The notes under the pieces are model-generated. The model saw only the letters and a list, made by a program, of their open reading frames with translations. It made no database searches and was not told where the DNA came from. From Thiobacillus sp. (lineage in GTDB: Bacteria; Pseudomonadota; Gammaproteobacteria; Burkholderiales; Thiobacillaceae): a DNA stretch of 36,102 nt. A program made the translations under genes and the position numbers. The DNA is taken from contig JANJXF010000094.1 of NCBI GenBank assembly GCA_024709165.1, forward strand, positions 1 to 36,102, written 5' to 3'. Below, piece after piece: positions 10,446 through 19,129 of the stretch. The stretch's first letter is position 1; each line of letters starts with the position of its first letter.

Positions 10446-11801
10446 TCAGTGCCCCTCCGTGAAGCTCTTCACCACGCGCTCCATCTGCATGAAGCGGGAG
10501 CCTTTCACCAGGACCACGGTGTCTGCGGTGAGCGCATTTTCCACTTCGGCTAGCAGTTCCTCGATACGCTCGAAGTGCATGGCTCCGGCACCGAACGCCG
10601 CCACGGTCTCGCGGCTCAGGTCGCCGAGTGCGAACAGCCGCTCCACGCCTGCAGCGCGCGCGGCGCGGCCGATTTCGGCATGCATCGCCGGTGCGCCGGC
10701 ACCGAGTTCACCCATGTCGCCAAGGACGAGAAGCTTGCGACCGGGATACTGCACAAGCACCGCAAGCGCCGCCCGCACCGAATCCGGGTTGGCATTGTAG
10801 GTGTCGTCGATGAACGTTGCCCCGTGCAACGCAGGTTTACGTTGCAGGCGTCCCTTGATGCCGGCAAAACCCGCAAGCCCCTCGACGATACACGCCGGGC
10901 TCACATCGAGCGCAAAGGCCGCAGCAGCGGCGGCGAGTGCATTCATCGCATTGTGGACGCCCGGCACCTGCAACGTGACGTCAAGGTGCACGTCGAGAAG
11001 TTCGATCGCCAGCGCGGAAGCCGTCGCGTCGTAACGGCCACGCACGCGCGCCGGCTGCCGCATACCGAAGTCAATGACACTGCGCGCAGCATTGGCGTCA
11101 CGCCAGAGACCGGCATGGGCATCGTCGGCATTGAACAACGCGATGCCACCCGCGCCGAGACCGTTGAAGATTTCGCCTTTGGCGCGCGCGATCGCCTCGA
11201 CCGAACCCAGGAGACCGATGTGCGCAGTCATGGCGTTGTTCACCAGCGCGACGTCGGGGCGCGCGATGCGCGTGAGATAGTCGATTTCGCCGGCGTGGTT
11301 CATGCCCAGCTCCAAGACGGCGAAGCGATGGTGCGGACGCAGGCGCAGCAGCATCAGCGGCAGACCGATGTCGTTGTTGAGGTTGCCCTCGGTGGCGAGC
11401 ACGGCGTCGTCGCTGCCGACTTCCGCGCGCAGGATCGCGGCAAGCATTTCCTTCACCGTGGTCTTGCCGTTGCTGCCCGTGATCGCGGCCACCGGGACAC
11501 CGAAACGCTGGCGCCATGCTGCAGCCAGACGGCCCAGCGCAAGGCGGGTGTCGGCGACACGCAGCGCGTTGCCGATTTCCGGCGCCTGGGCGTGATCGAG
11601 CACCACGCCAGCCGCCCCCTGCTGCAGCGCCCGGGCCGCGAACGTGCCGCCATCGAATCTTTCGCCGCGCAGGGCGAAAAAGAGATCGCCCGGCTGGATC
11701 GTGCGGCTGTCGGTACATACCCGACGCACCGCGGCCTCAGGCCCGGCAAAGGCCGCGCCGAGCATCGCAGCGGCATCGGAAAGTGTGAGATTCATGTCCA
11801 T
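10446..11801 (-). CDS. murF: UDP-MurNAc-tripeptide--D-alanyl-D-alanine ligase
   Basis: MurF completes the cytoplasmic precursor by adding the D-Ala-D-Ala dipeptide made by Ddl. The 451-residue protein has the N-terminal motif [19 protein letters not shown], the ATP loop [14 protein letters not shown] (from about residue 107), [13 protein letters not shown], and the C-terminal [15 protein letters not shown] with VLGDMGELG. The ATG at 11801 has AAAGG about ten bases upstream and overlaps murE by 10 nt. A second ATG at 11795 (third codon) would give a 4-nt ATGA overlap instead, so the exact start is not certain. Confidence 0.97.
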   Translation of the reverse strand: MDMNLTLSDAAAMLGAAFAGPEAAVRRVCTDSRTIQPGDLFFALRGERFDGGTFAARALQQGAAGVVLDHAQAPEIGNALRVADTRLALGRLAAAWRQRFGVPVAAITGSNGKTTVKEMLAAILRAEVGSDDAVLATEGNLNNDIGLPLMLLRLRPHHRFAVLELGMNHAGEIDYLTRIARPDVALVNNAMTAHIGLLGSVEAIARAKGEIFNGLGAGGIALFNADDAHAGLWRDANAARSVIDFGMRQPARVRGRYDATASALAIELLDVHLDVTLQVPGVHNAMNALAAAAAAFALDVSPACIVEGLAGFAGIKGRLQRKPALHGATFIDDTYNANPDSVRAALAVLVQYPGRKLLVLGDMGELGAGAPAMHAEIGRAARAAGVERLFALGDLSRETVAAFGAGAMHFERIEELLAEVENALTADTVVLVKGSRFMQMERVVKSFTEGH

Positions 11802-13267
11802 GCGTCGAGCGCCTTTCTCGCCATCGCATCATCGGAAAACGGCTGGCGCGCACCGGCGGTTTCCTGGTAGTCCTCATGACCCTTGCCGGCGATCAGCACC
11901 ACATCGCCCTGCCGCGCGCTGCCGACCGCTTCGAAGATGGCGCGTGCACGGTCGGGTTCGACCGCCGGTTTGCCGGACATGCCGGCGAGGACGTCGTCGA
12001 TGATGCGTTGCGGATCCTCGTTGCGCGGGTTGTCGCTGGTGAGCCATACCCCATCGGCGCCACGGCTGGCGGCAGCGCCCATCAGCGGCCGCTTGCCACG
12101 GTCGCGGTTGCCGCCGCAGCCGAACACGCAGATCAGGCGCCCGCTGCCCGCGATCTCGCGCAACGCGGCGAGCGCCTTGTCCAGCGCATCGGGGGTGTGC
12201 GCATAATCCACCACCACCAGCGGCTGGACGCCACCACCGAGCGTCTGCATGCGGCCGGGCGGGGGTTCGACGTGCGCGAGTGCGCGGCAGGCGTCGTCCA
12301 GCCCGACATCCGACACCAGCAGCGTGGCGAGTACGGCCAGCAGGTTGACGGCATTGAAGCGTCCAAGCAGCGGCGCGCGCAGTTCCGCATCGCCCCAGTC
12401 GCTGTGCACGTGCAGATGCAGGCCCTCCTGCGACAGGCGCAGCCGTTCGCCGCGCACTGCGCCGCGCGTGAAGCCATAGCCGACCACCCGTGCCGCGCGC
12501 ACCTCGCCTTCCAGATGTCTGCCGAACGCGTCGTCGAGATTGAGCACGACACTGCCGAGCCCCGGCCACGCGAACAACTGTGCCTTTGCGGCGGCATACG
12601 CTTCCATGTCGCCGTGGTAGTCGAGGTGGTCGCGCGTCAGATTGGTGAGCACCGCAATATCGAAATGCGTGCCGTTTACGCGTCCCTGCACGAGACCGTG
12701 CGAAGACACCTCCATTGCACACGCTACGGCACCCTGCGCCCGATAATGCGCGAGTCTTTCCTGCAGCTCGATCGCGTCGGGCGTGGTGTTGAGCGCGGGG
12801 ATGAGAGCGCCGGGAAAGCCGTTGCCGGCGGTACCGACGATTGCGGTGCGGCGTCCCAGGCGGGTGAACGCCTGCGCGATCCAGTGCGCGACCGAGGTCT
12901 TGCCGTTGGTGCCGGTGATGCCGATCATGGCAAGCGCGCGCGACGGGTCGCCATAGACGTGGGCGGCGACCTCGCCGATGCGCGACCGCAGCCGGTCGAC
13001 CCCGGCATTGGGCACATCGAGCGCGGGGTCCCACTGGTAATGATCGCGATCCCACAGCACGCCGTCGACACGCTGCGCCACAGCGCCCGGAATGAAATCG
13101 CGGCCGTCGCGCGCCTCGCCGGGATAGGCGGCGAACACCGTGCCGGGCCCGGCGCGGCGGCTGTCGCTCACCAGCGCGGAAGGCCGCAGGCCGAGGCGTT
13201 CAAGGATGTGGGACACCGACTCCGCCGGTATCTCGAATGGTGGGCGTGCCTGGGGATGCGCCATCAT
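11792..13267 (-). CDS. murE: UDP-MurNAc-L-Ala-D-Glu--2,6-diaminopimelate ligase
   Basis: MurE adds the third residue of the stem peptide. The 491-residue product has LVSDSRRAGPGTVFAAYPG in the UDP domain, the ATP loop ITGTNGKTSVAHW (G119-S125), the central YAAAKAQLF with the lysine that is carbamylated in the family, and VVDYAHTPDAL. DNPRNEDP at about 412-419 is decisive: DNPR is the signature for meso-diaminopimelate rather than lysine, so the wall is of the gram-negative type. The ATG at 13267 overlaps the ftsI stop and is preceded by a near-perfect GGAGG. Confidence 0.98.
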   Translation of the reverse strand: MMAHPQARPPFEIPAESVSHILERLGLRPSALVSDSRRAGPGTVFAAYPGEARDGRDFIPGAVAQRVDGVLWDRDHYQWDPALDVPNAGVDRLRSRIGEVAAHVYGDPSRALAMIGITGTNGKTSVAHWIAQAFTRLGRRTAIVGTAGNGFPGALIPALNTTPDAIELQERLAHYRAQGAVACAMEVSSHGLVQGRVNGTHFDIAVLTNLTRDHLDYHGDMEAYAAAKAQLFAWPGLGSVVLNLDDAFGRHLEGEVRAARVVGYGFTRGAVRGERLRLSQEGLHLHVHSDWGDAELRAPLLGRFNAVNLLAVLATLLVSDVGLDDACRALAHVEPPPGRMQTLGGGVQPLVVVDYAHTPDALDKALAALREIAGSGRLICVFGCGGNRDRGKRPLMGAAASRGADGVWLTSDNPRNEDPQRIIDDVLAGMSGKPAVEPDRARAIFEAVGSARQGDVVLIAGKGHEDYQETAGARQPFSDDAMARKALDAWT

Positions 13268-14994
13268 GCGCCTCCTCGCGCAGCGGTCGCACGCTGCGTC
13301 ACATGTGTTGCCGTGTCTGGCGCGTCTGGCGGCAGCCCGAGCTGGCGCAGGCTCGCCGCCATCACCTGGGCGAACACCGGACCGGCGACGCTGCCGCCGT
13401 AGTACACGCCGTCGGAGGGCTCGTCGATCACCACGCCGATGATGAGACGCGGATTGGACGCCGGCGCCATGCCGACGAAAGACGAAAGGTAGCGATCCGC
13501 AGCGTAGCGGCCATCGACCAGCTTGTGCGCGGTGCCGGTCTTGCCGGCGACGCGATAGCCGGGCACGCGCGTGCGCTGGCCGGTGCCGCCTTCCTGTGTC
13601 ACGGCTTCCATCATGGTGCGTACTTCGCGCGCCACGCCGGGAGAGAACACACGTTCTCCGACGATTTCCTGCGGCTCGCGACGCAGGAAGGACAGCGGCA
13701 TCACTTCGCCGTCGTTGGCGAACGCCATGTAGGCGCGCGCCAGCTGGAGCAGGCTGACCGACAGGCCGTAACCATAGGCCATGGTGGCATGCTCGACCGG
13801 CTTCCAGCCTGCGGCGTCGCGCAGGCGCCCCGCAGTTTCGCCCGGGAAACCCGAGCCCGGCCGCTCGCCAAAGCCGGCGCGATGCAGTACGTCCCGGAAC
13901 TGTTGCGGCGTGAGCGACATGGCCAACTTCACCGCGCCCACGTTGCTCGACTTCTGGATGATCTCCGTCACCGTCATCTGCGGATGCGGATGCACGTCGC
14001 GCACCAGTTTGTTGCCCACGCGCCAGGTTTCCGGCGTGTCGATCACGCTGTCGGGGTGATAGAGCCCACGTTCGAGCACCGCCGCGGCAACGAAGGGCTT
14101 GATCGTCGAGCCGGGTTCGAAGGTATCGATGATCGCGCGGTTGCGCATCGGCCCCGGCCTGTAGTCGCTGCGATTGTTGGGATTGAAGTCGGGCTGGTTG
14201 GCGAGCGCAAGAATCTCGCCGGTTTTGGCGTCGAGGACCACGACACTGCCACCCTTGGCCTTGTGCTGCGCAATCGCCGCCGCGAGTTCGCGATGGGCCA
14301 GGTACTGCAGGTTGAGGTCGAGCGCGAGCATCAGGTTGCCGCCCATCTGCGCCGATTTCACCGGCACCAGATCGCGGATCGTGTTGCCACGACGGTCGCG
14401 CAGAATCCGCCGCCGCCCTTCCCGGCCGGCAAGCCAGTCCTGGAAGGCGCGCTCGACGCCCTCCTGCCCGACATCGTCGACATTGGTGAAGCCGACGACG
14501 TGGGCGGCGCTTTCACCGGCCGGATAGTAGCGGCGGAACTCGCGGCGCAGATGCAGGCCGGCCACACCCATGGCCGCAATCTTCGCCGCCTGTTCCGGGG
14601 TCACCGCCCGCCGCACGCTGAATTCACCGCGCACGCCGCGCGTGAGCATGCGGGTCAGTTGCGCAGGCGACACCTCGAGTACGCGCGCGAGCTGGGCATG
14701 CTGGACGATGCTGAGCCTGAGATCGGCCGGGCGCGCCCACAAGGATTCGACCGGCGTGCTGATGGCGAGCAGACGACCGTTCCGGTCGGACACCTGGCCG
14801 CGCTGGGCCGGCAGCGTAAGACTGCGGTTGGCGACGGCGTCGCCCTTGCCCTGCAGGTAATCGGTATTGAGCCCTTGCAAATAGAGCGCGCGCCCCGTCA
14901 CCGCCAGCAGACCGGCAAGCAGCAGGCCGCCCGCGGTGGCCATGCGCCAAGGCGCGAGATGCATCTTGAGCAGGGTTTTCGCGTGGTAGTTCAC
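13264..14994 (-). CDS. ftsI: Septal transpeptidase FtsI (PBP3)
   Basis: FtsI is the class B penicillin-binding protein that cross-links septal peptidoglycan together with FtsW. The 576-residue product has a short cytoplasmic N-terminus, one membrane anchor at about 18-38, the pedestal motif LPAQRGQVSDRNGRLLA, and a transpeptidase domain with STIK (nucleophile Ser296, Lys299), SSN at 349-351 and KTG at 485-487. The start is a GTG at 14994 that shares GTGA with the ftsL stop, so translation is probably coupled. The C-terminal tail is Ala/Thr-rich and low in information. Confidence 0.98.
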   Translation of the reverse strand: MNYHAKTLLKMHLAPWRMATAGGLLLAGLLAVTGRALYLQGLNTDYLQGKGDAVANRSLTLPAQRGQVSDRNGRLLAISTPVESLWARPADLRLSIVQHAQLARVLEVSPAQLTRMLTRGVRGEFSVRRAVTPEQAAKIAAMGVAGLHLRREFRRYYPAGESAAHVVGFTNVDDVGQEGVERAFQDWLAGREGRRRILRDRRGNTIRDLVPVKSAQMGGNLMLALDLNLQYLAHRELAAAIAQHKAKGGSVVVLDAKTGEILALANQPDFNPNNRSDYRPGPMRNRAIIDTFEPGSTIKPFVAAAVLERGLYHPDSVIDTPETWRVGNKLVRDVHPHPQMTVTEIIQKSSNVGAVKLAMSLTPQQFRDVLHRAGFGERPGSGFPGETAGRLRDAAGWKPVEHATMAYGYGLSVSLLQLARAYMAFANDGEVMPLSFLRREPQEIVGERVFSPGVAREVRTMMEAVTQEGGTGQRTRVPGYRVAGKTGTAHKLVDGRYAADRYLSSFVGMAPASNPRLIIGVVIDEPSDGVYYGGSVAGPVFAQVMAASLRQLGLPPDAPDTATHVTQRATAARGGA

Positions 14995-15263
14995 GGCGCG
15001 CTCACCAGCGGTTCGATGCGGATGCGCTCATGCACGGGCGCCACCAGGCCAAGCCGGCTGCGGGCGAGCGCGTCGACCCGCGCCGGGTCGGCCCAGGTGC
15101 TCAGCTCCAGCTGCAATTGTCCCCACTGCTCGTCCAATCCACGCGCCTCCTTCTTGAGGCGTTCCAGTTCCACAAAATACACACGCGCCCGATGCTGTGA
15201 CTGAATCAATGCCAACGCGCAGGCGATCAGCACCACCGCCAGTACCCCGTTCAGACGGCTCAC
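14991..15263 (-). CDS. ftsL: Cell division protein FtsL
   Basis: FtsL is a small bitopic protein that forms the FtsQLB complex and activates FtsWI. The 90-residue product has a membrane segment at residues 5-20 ([17 protein letters not shown]), then a heptad-like coiled coil through [21 protein letters not shown], and a C-terminal RLGLVAP segment typical of the family. The GTG at 15263 overlaps the rsmH stop in GTGA and the 3' end overlaps ftsI in the same way. The open frame extends upstream into rsmH, but that part is an out-of-frame shadow. Confidence 0.93.
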   Translation of the reverse strand: MSRLNGVLAVVLIACALALIQSQHRARVYFVELERLKKEARGLDEQWGQLQLELSTWADPARVDALARSRLGLVAPVHERIRIEPLVSAP

Positions 15264-16195
15264 GCCGGCGGCCCGACGCGTTCGGCCACGCGCAGCACCG
15301 CGCTGCGCGCCCGCGGATTGGCCCCCACTTCGCCGTCTGAAGCGTGGCGCGCCCGGCCGACCAGCTTCAGCCGGCCCGGCTTCAGCATCGCCGCCGGAAT
15401 CGGCAGTCGCGCCGGTGCCTGCTCGCCCTGCGCCTCGTCGCGCATGAAGCGCTTGACGATGCGGTCTTCCAGCGAATGGAAGCTGATCACCGCCAGGCGC
15501 CCTCCGGGCAGCAGACGTTCGACGCACTGCGGCAGCACGGCTTTCAACTCTTCCAGCTCGCGGTTGAGATAAATCCGTATAGCCTGGAAGCTGCGGGTCG
15601 CCGGGTGTTGTCCCGGTTCGCGTTTTTTAACCGTCGCGGCGATGAGACCCGCGAGCTGGCCGGTGGTGTCGATACGCTCTTTTTGCCGCGCCGCAACAAG
15701 CGCGCGCGCAATCGGCTTAGCAAACCGCTCTTCGCCGTAGCTGCGAATGACTTCACCGATCTCCTCCTCCGTCGCCGTCGCCAGCCAGTCCGCAGCGGAC
15801 ATCCCGCTGTCCGGATCCATGCGCATGTCGAGTGGCGCATCGAAGCGGAAGCTGAAGCCGCGCGTCGCGTCGTCGAGCTGCGGCGACGACACGCCGATGT
15901 CCAGCAAAATTCCGTTCACCCGCGGGTGGCCGAGTTCATCGAGCACTGCGCCGAGCTGCGAAAACGCACGCCGCACCAGGGTCAGCCGTGGATCCCGCAG
16001 CGACTCGCCGGCGCGGATGGCATCCGGGTCGCGATCCAGCGCGACCAGCCTGCCTGCAGCATCCAGCTTCGCCAGGATCAGGCGGCTGTGGCCGCCGCGT
16101 CCAAAGGTGGCGTCGACATACACGCCCCGCGGATCGATCGCCAGCGCGTCCACCGCCTCCTGTGCCAGCACCGGCACATGGGCGGCCTCGCTCAC
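15260..16195 (-). CDS. rsmH: 16S rRNA (cytosine1402-N4)-methyltransferase
   Basis: RsmH (MraW) methylates N4 of C1402 in 16S rRNA with S-adenosylmethionine; with RsmI, encoded a few kilobases away here, it forms m4Cm1402 at the ribosomal P site. The 311-residue protein begins [15 protein letters not shown], then [10 protein letters not shown] (SAM-binding loop), [29 protein letters not shown], and the C-terminal [13 protein letters not shown] and [13 protein letters not shown] motifs. The start is a GTG at 16195 overlapping the mraZ stop in GTGA. This is its standard position as second gene of the dcw cluster. Confidence 0.98.
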   Translation of the reverse strand: MSEAAHVPVLAQEAVDALAIDPRGVYVDATFGRGGHSRLILAKLDAAGRLVALDRDPDAIRAGESLRDPRLTLVRRAFSQLGAVLDELGHPRVNGILLDIGVSSPQLDDATRGFSFRFDAPLDMRMDPDSGMSAADWLATATEEEIGEVIRSYGEERFAKPIARALVAARQKERIDTTGQLAGLIAATVKKREPGQHPATRSFQAIRIYLNRELEELKAVLPQCVERLLPGGRLAVISFHSLEDRIVKRFMRDEAQGEQAPARLPIPAAMLKPGRLKLVGRARHASDGEVGANPRARSAVLRVAERVGPPA

Positions 16196-16638
16196 AACGT
16201 AAACCCCTCCAGTTCGGGCGGCAGACCGCCATCGCGGAACGTCAGCGCCTGTTCGACCTGAGCATCCCAGCGCGCCTCGTTCCACAGCTCCACCTTGCTG
16301 CCCTGGCCCACCATCACCGCACTCTTTTCCAGCTCGGCGAACTTGCGCAGCATCGGCGGCAGCAGCACGCGGCCGGCGCCGTCCATCTCGATGTCGTGGG
16401 CATAGCCGACCAGCAGCTGCTTGATGCTGCGGGTGCGCGGATCGAAATCCGAAAGGGTGTTGAGCTTTTTCTCGATCGGTTCCCACTCGGGCAGCGGATA
16501 GAGCAGCAGGCAACGGCCGGGGTCGGCGGTGACGACGACGCGCCCGCCGCCGTTCACCAGCAGGGCGTCGCGATAGCGCGCAGGCACCACGAGCCGGCTC
16601 TTGCTGTCCAGACTGACCGTTGCGACACCGCGAAACAT
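16192..16638 (-). CDS. mraZ: Transcriptional regulator MraZ
   Basis: MraZ is a ring-forming DNA-binding protein with two SpoVT/AbrB-like swapped-hairpin domains that represses the dcw promoter. The 148-residue protein starts [24 protein letters not shown] (first domain) and carries the second copy at [23 protein letters not shown]. Both copies have the D-x-x-G/S-R-x-x-(V/L)P core. The ATG at 16638 has a strong GAGGGGAA upstream. A row of four GTGGG-type boxes lies 50-80 bp upstream, the expected binding target, so autoregulation is likely. Confidence 0.97.
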   Translation of the reverse strand: MFRGVATVSLDSKSRLVVPARYRDALLVNGGGRVVVTADPGRCLLLYPLPEWEPIEKKLNTLSDFDPRTRSIKQLLVGYAHDIEMDGAGRVLLPPMLRKFAELEKSAVMVGQGSKVELWNEARWDAQVEQALTFRDGGLPPELEGFTL

Positions 16639-16684
16639 GTTCCCCTCGTATTGGAATCTGGCTCGCCAGAACGGGGGCGATTCT

Positions 16685-16719
16685 CCCACAATCCCCCACT
16701 GGCCACCACTATTTCCCAC
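16685..16719 (-). promoter_or_regulatory. MraZ operator: four GTGGG-type boxes
   Basis: Read on the - strand there are four boxes at exact 10-bp spacing: GTGGG at 16719-16715, GTGGT at 16709-16705, GTGGG at 16699-16695 and GTGGG at 16689-16685. MraZ proteins are known to bind direct repeats of TGGGN-type boxes about one helical turn apart upstream of their own gene. The array begins at the -10 hexamer and covers the expected transcription start, which fits repression. The second box differs from the others by one base. Confidence 0.88.
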
Positions 16720-16746
16720 TATAGGGGATAGTTTTGGGGGGGTCAA
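16718..16746 (-). promoter_or_regulatory. dcw operon sigma70 promoter (Pmra)
   Basis: The - strand shows a -35 hexamer TTGACC (16746-16741), a 17-bp spacer and a -10 hexamer TATAGT (16723-16718). The predicted start lies near 16711, about 70 nt ahead of the mraZ ATG. The spacer opens with a run of cytosines continuous with the -35 hexamer (seven Cs in all). The first MraZ box touches the -10. No other promoter as good is visible in the next 16 kb of this operon. Confidence 0.85.
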
Positions 16747-16756
16747 GCAGGCAAAC

Positions 16757-16792
16757 ACAAAAAAAGCCCTACGTCTCAAGGACTTAGGGCTT
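16757..16792 (-). terminator. Rho-independent terminator after rnpB
   Basis: An 8-bp stem (AAGCCCTA at 16764-16771 with TAGGGCTT at 16785-16792) is extended by an inner GTC/GAC pair closing a 5-nt loop. On the - strand it is followed by a seven-T tract (16765-16759). It lies about 100 nt downstream of the mature 3' end of rnpB and only about 11 bp upstream of the dcw -35, so it separates the two transcription units. The + strand side has only TGTTTT, a weaker tail. Confidence 0.85.
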
Positions 16793-16801
16793 GTTTTGGG
16801 T

Positions 16802-16810
16802 TGTGGATAA
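16802..16810 (-). other. Perfect DnaA-box sequence (single)
   Basis: The - strand reads TTATCCACA, an exact match to the R-type DnaA box. It is alone: no second box, AT-rich unwinding element or dnaA/dnaN gene is nearby, so it is not an origin. It lies in the AT-richer spacer between rnpB and its terminator. It may be a chance match or a titration or regulatory site. Confidence 0.4.
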
Positions 16811-16895
16811 GTTTCTGGAAAAACCGATACTTAGCAGCAAGTTCTGCTGTCGTTTTTAGAATAGATTGGTAAGTTATTGATTTGGCGGTGTGTAT

Positions 16896-17197
16896 GGAAA
16901 AGCGGGCCGATAAGCCGGGTTCTGTCGTGGGCAACCATTCCTCTAGACCGTCCATTGCTGGCCGGCTCAAGCCACCTACCCGCAGACTCGGCGAGCCGCG
17001 TCATCGTCTGCCTATTTGGTGTTGCTCCAGATGGAGGTTACCGCGTTTCACGTCCACCCGGCTTGCGCCGGGCTTACTCGTCTCTGTGGCCCTGTTCCTC
17101 GCCTCGCGGCGTCCGGCGGTTAGCCGGCATCCTGCTCTGTGGAGCCCGGACTTTCCTCTCCCGCTTGCGCGGCAGCGGTTGCCTGGTCCGCTTTTCC
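16896..17197 (-). ncRNA. rnpB: RNase P RNA (type A)
   Basis: This is the catalytic RNA that matures tRNA 5' ends. Read on the - strand it starts GGAAAAGCGGACC and ends GGCCCGCTTTTCC, which pair as helix P1. The universally conserved 5' segment GAGGAAAGTCCGGGC and the 3' segment ACAGAACCCGGCTTAT, which together form P4 and its surroundings, are both present with typical spacing. Length is about 302 nt, a compact type A form. A TATAAT lies seven bases upstream of the 5' end, and a terminator follows about 100 nt after the mature 3' end, so the primary transcript is probably trimmed. Confidence 0.95.
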
Positions 17198-17204
17198 AAT
17201 GCGG

Positions 17205-17210
17205 ATTATA
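17205..17210 (-). promoter_or_regulatory. rnpB -10 element
   Basis: The - strand has a perfect TATAAT ending seven bases before the predicted RNase P RNA 5' end. It lies two bases beyond the pyrC stop codon, so the -35 region would be within the pyrC 3' end. No good TTGACA-like hexamer is visible at 16-18 bp. Confidence 0.7.
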
Positions 17211-17212
17211 AC

Positions 17213-18247
17213 TCAGCCGACCACCCGCCAGCGCACCGCCTCGCCCGCGCGCAGCGGCACCAGCGCGGCGTCACCGAACGCCAGGCGTTCCGGCACCGTC
17301 CACGTTTCGCGGCGCAGGGTGATGCGCCCGGCGTTGCGCGGCAGACCATAGAAATCCGCGCCGAAGAAACTGGCGAAGGCTTCCAGACGGTCGAGCGCCC
17401 CGGCGTCCTCGAACACTTCAGCATACAGTTCGAGCGCGGCGTGTGCGGTGTAGATGCCGGCGCAGCCGCAGCCGGTTTCCTTGGCAACGACGGCGTGCGG
17501 CGCGGAATCGGTACCGAGGAAGAATTTCGGGTTGTCCGAGATGGCCGCCGCCACCAGCGCCTCGCGGTGGCGTTCGCGCTTGAGCACCGGCAGACAGTAG
17601 AAATGCGGACGCATGCCGCCGCGGAACATGGCATTGCGGTTGTACAGCAGGTGGTGCACCGTTATCGTCGCGGCGACGTTGGCCGGCGCGGCGGCGACGA
17701 ACTCGACGGCCTGGTGCGTGGTGATGTGCTCGAGCACGATTTTCAGGCGCGGGAAATCCTGCAGCAGGCGTACCAGATGCCGCTCGATGAACACCGCCTC
17801 GCGGTCGAACACGTCGACGTCGGGGTCGACCACCTCGCCGTGCAACAGCAAAGGCATCCCGGCTTCCTCCATGGCCGCGATGGCCGGATAGGCGTGCGCA
17901 AGCTCGGTGACGCCGGCGTCGGAATGCGTCGTCGCGCCGGCAGGGTAATACTTCACGGCGTGCACGAAACCGCTCGCTCGCGCGCGGTGGATTTCCTCCG
18001 GCGCGGTGTTGTCGGTGAGATAGAGCGTCATCAGCGGTTCGAACGCCGCGCCGGCGGCCGCGGCGAGCAGACGCTCGCGGTACGCCGCGGCGTCGGCGAC
18101 GCTGACCACCGGCGGCTTCAGGTTGGGCATGGCGACAGCGCGTCCGAACACGCGCGCGGTATCGCGCATGACATTGTGCATGGCCGCACCGTCACGGAAA
18201 TGCACGTGCCAGTCGTCGGGGCGGGTGAGTGTGAGCGTGTCGGTCAT
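17213..18247 (-). CDS. pyrC: Dihydroorotase
   Basis: PyrC is the zinc amidohydrolase of de novo pyrimidine synthesis that interconverts carbamoyl-aspartate and dihydroorotate. The 344-residue product matches the homodimeric type II (E. coli-like) enzyme. The metal site is visible as HVH at 14-16, the bridging carbamylated lysine Lys99 ([12 protein letters not shown]), His136 in LLLHGEV, His174 in LEHITTH and the catalytic Asp247 in GTDSAPH, with spacing almost identical to E. coli PyrC. The ATG at 18247 overlaps the rsmI stop (ATGA), so it is probably cotranscribed with rsmI. The rnpB promoter begins directly after its stop codon. Confidence 0.97.
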   Translation of the reverse strand: MTDTLTLTRPDDWHVHFRDGAAMHNVMRDTARVFGRAVAMPNLKPPVVSVADAAAYRERLLAAAAGAAFEPLMTLYLTDNTAPEEIHRARASGFVHAVKYYPAGATTHSDAGVTELAHAYPAIAAMEEAGMPLLLHGEVVDPDVDVFDREAVFIERHLVRLLQDFPRLKIVLEHITTHQAVEFVAAAPANVAATITVHHLLYNRNAMFRGGMRPHFYCLPVLKRERHREALVAAAISDNPKFFLGTDSAPHAVVAKETGCGCAGIYTAHAALELYAEVFEDAGALDRLEAFASFFGADFYGLPRNAGRITLRRETWTVPERLAFGDAALVPLRAGEAVRWRVVG

Positions 18248-19113
18248 TCGGCTGCGGCGTGTTTGAGTGCGAGGGACATTTTATAGAGTTCCGCCTTGCT
18301 GCGCCCGGTGATCTGCGCAGCGAGCCTGGCGGCGAGCGTAGGCGGCAGCGCGTCCTGCAGGATGCCGAGCACGCGCATCGCCTCGACGTCGACCGCGGCT
18401 TCGCTGACCGGTGCGTGCACGATGACGACGAATTCACCGCGCCGGCGATCCGCATCGCCCGCCAGCCACGCCGGCGCATCGCCCAGCACTACGGTGACGA
18501 TGCTCTCGAATTTCTTGGTCAGTTCGCGCGCCAGCGTGACCGTCCGCGCCGGATCGAATTCCGCGGCCATGTCGGCAAGCGTTTCCTCGATGCGGTGCGG
18601 CGCCTCGTAGAACACCAGCGCACACGGCAGCACGGCGAGCGCCTTCAGCTGCGCCCGCCGCGCACCGGATTTCGCCGGCAGGAAGCCGTGAAACAGCCAG
18701 TCCCCCGTTGCCATGCCGGCGGCCGACAGCGCCGCCGTTACCGCGGAGACACCCGGCACCGGCACCACCACCTGGCCCGCCGCGCGCACCGCTGCCACCA
18801 GCCGCGCACCGGGATCGGACACCGCCGGCGTGCCGGCGTCGGAAACGTAGGCGACCGCCTCACCGGCAGCGATCCATGCAATCACCTTCTGCGCCGCTTC
18901 GCGCTCGTTGTGTTCGCGGATCGATACCAGTGGGCGCGAAATGTCGAAATGCGCGAGCAACTGCCCCGACACCCGTGTGTCCTCGGCCGCCACGCGGTCC
19001 ACGCGCCGCAGCGTGTCGAGCGCGCGCAGGGTGATGTCGCCGAGATTGCCGATGGGCGTGGCGACGACATAGAGCGCCGGCGGCAGGCGGGTAAGATGCG
19101 GGCTATCGTTCAT
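18244..19113 (-). CDS. rsmI: 16S rRNA (cytidine1402-2'-O)-methyltransferase
   Basis: RsmI (YraL) 2'-O-methylates C1402 of 16S rRNA and so completes the nucleotide begun by RsmH. The 289-residue tetrapyrrole-methylase-fold protein shows [73 protein letters not shown] and [12 protein letters not shown], all family signatures. The ATG at 19113 gives the usual N-terminus. The divergent yraN start is only 16 bp away, an arrangement related to the yraL-yraM-yraN region of enterobacteria but without yraM (lpoA). Confidence 0.97.
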   Translation of the reverse strand: MNDSPHLTRLPPALYVVATPIGNLGDITLRALDTLRRVDRVAAEDTRVSGQLLAHFDISRPLVSIREHNEREAAQKVIAWIAAGEAVAYVSDAGTPAVSDPGARLVAAVRAAGQVVVPVPGVSAVTAALSAAGMATGDWLFHGFLPAKSGARRAQLKALAVLPCALVFYEAPHRIEETLADMAAEFDPARTVTLARELTKKFESIVTVVLGDAPAWLAGDADRRRGEFVVIVHAPVSEAAVDVEAMRVLGILQDALPPTLAARLAAQITGRSKAELYKMSLALKHAAAE

Positions 19114-19129
19114 AGGTGCATTCTCGCAG

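Noticed and set aside
16840-16858. Small hairpin CAGCA/TGCTG followed by GTCGTTTTT on the + strand as a terminator
   Set aside because: The stem is only five base pairs and no + strand gene precedes it. It may be part of 3' processing of the rnpB transcript, but I cannot support a terminator call.
16776-16970. A 64-codon - strand open frame between the terminator and rnpB
   Set aside because: It runs out of the conserved 3' end of the RNase P RNA and through the spacer hairpins, with no ribosome site or family similarity.
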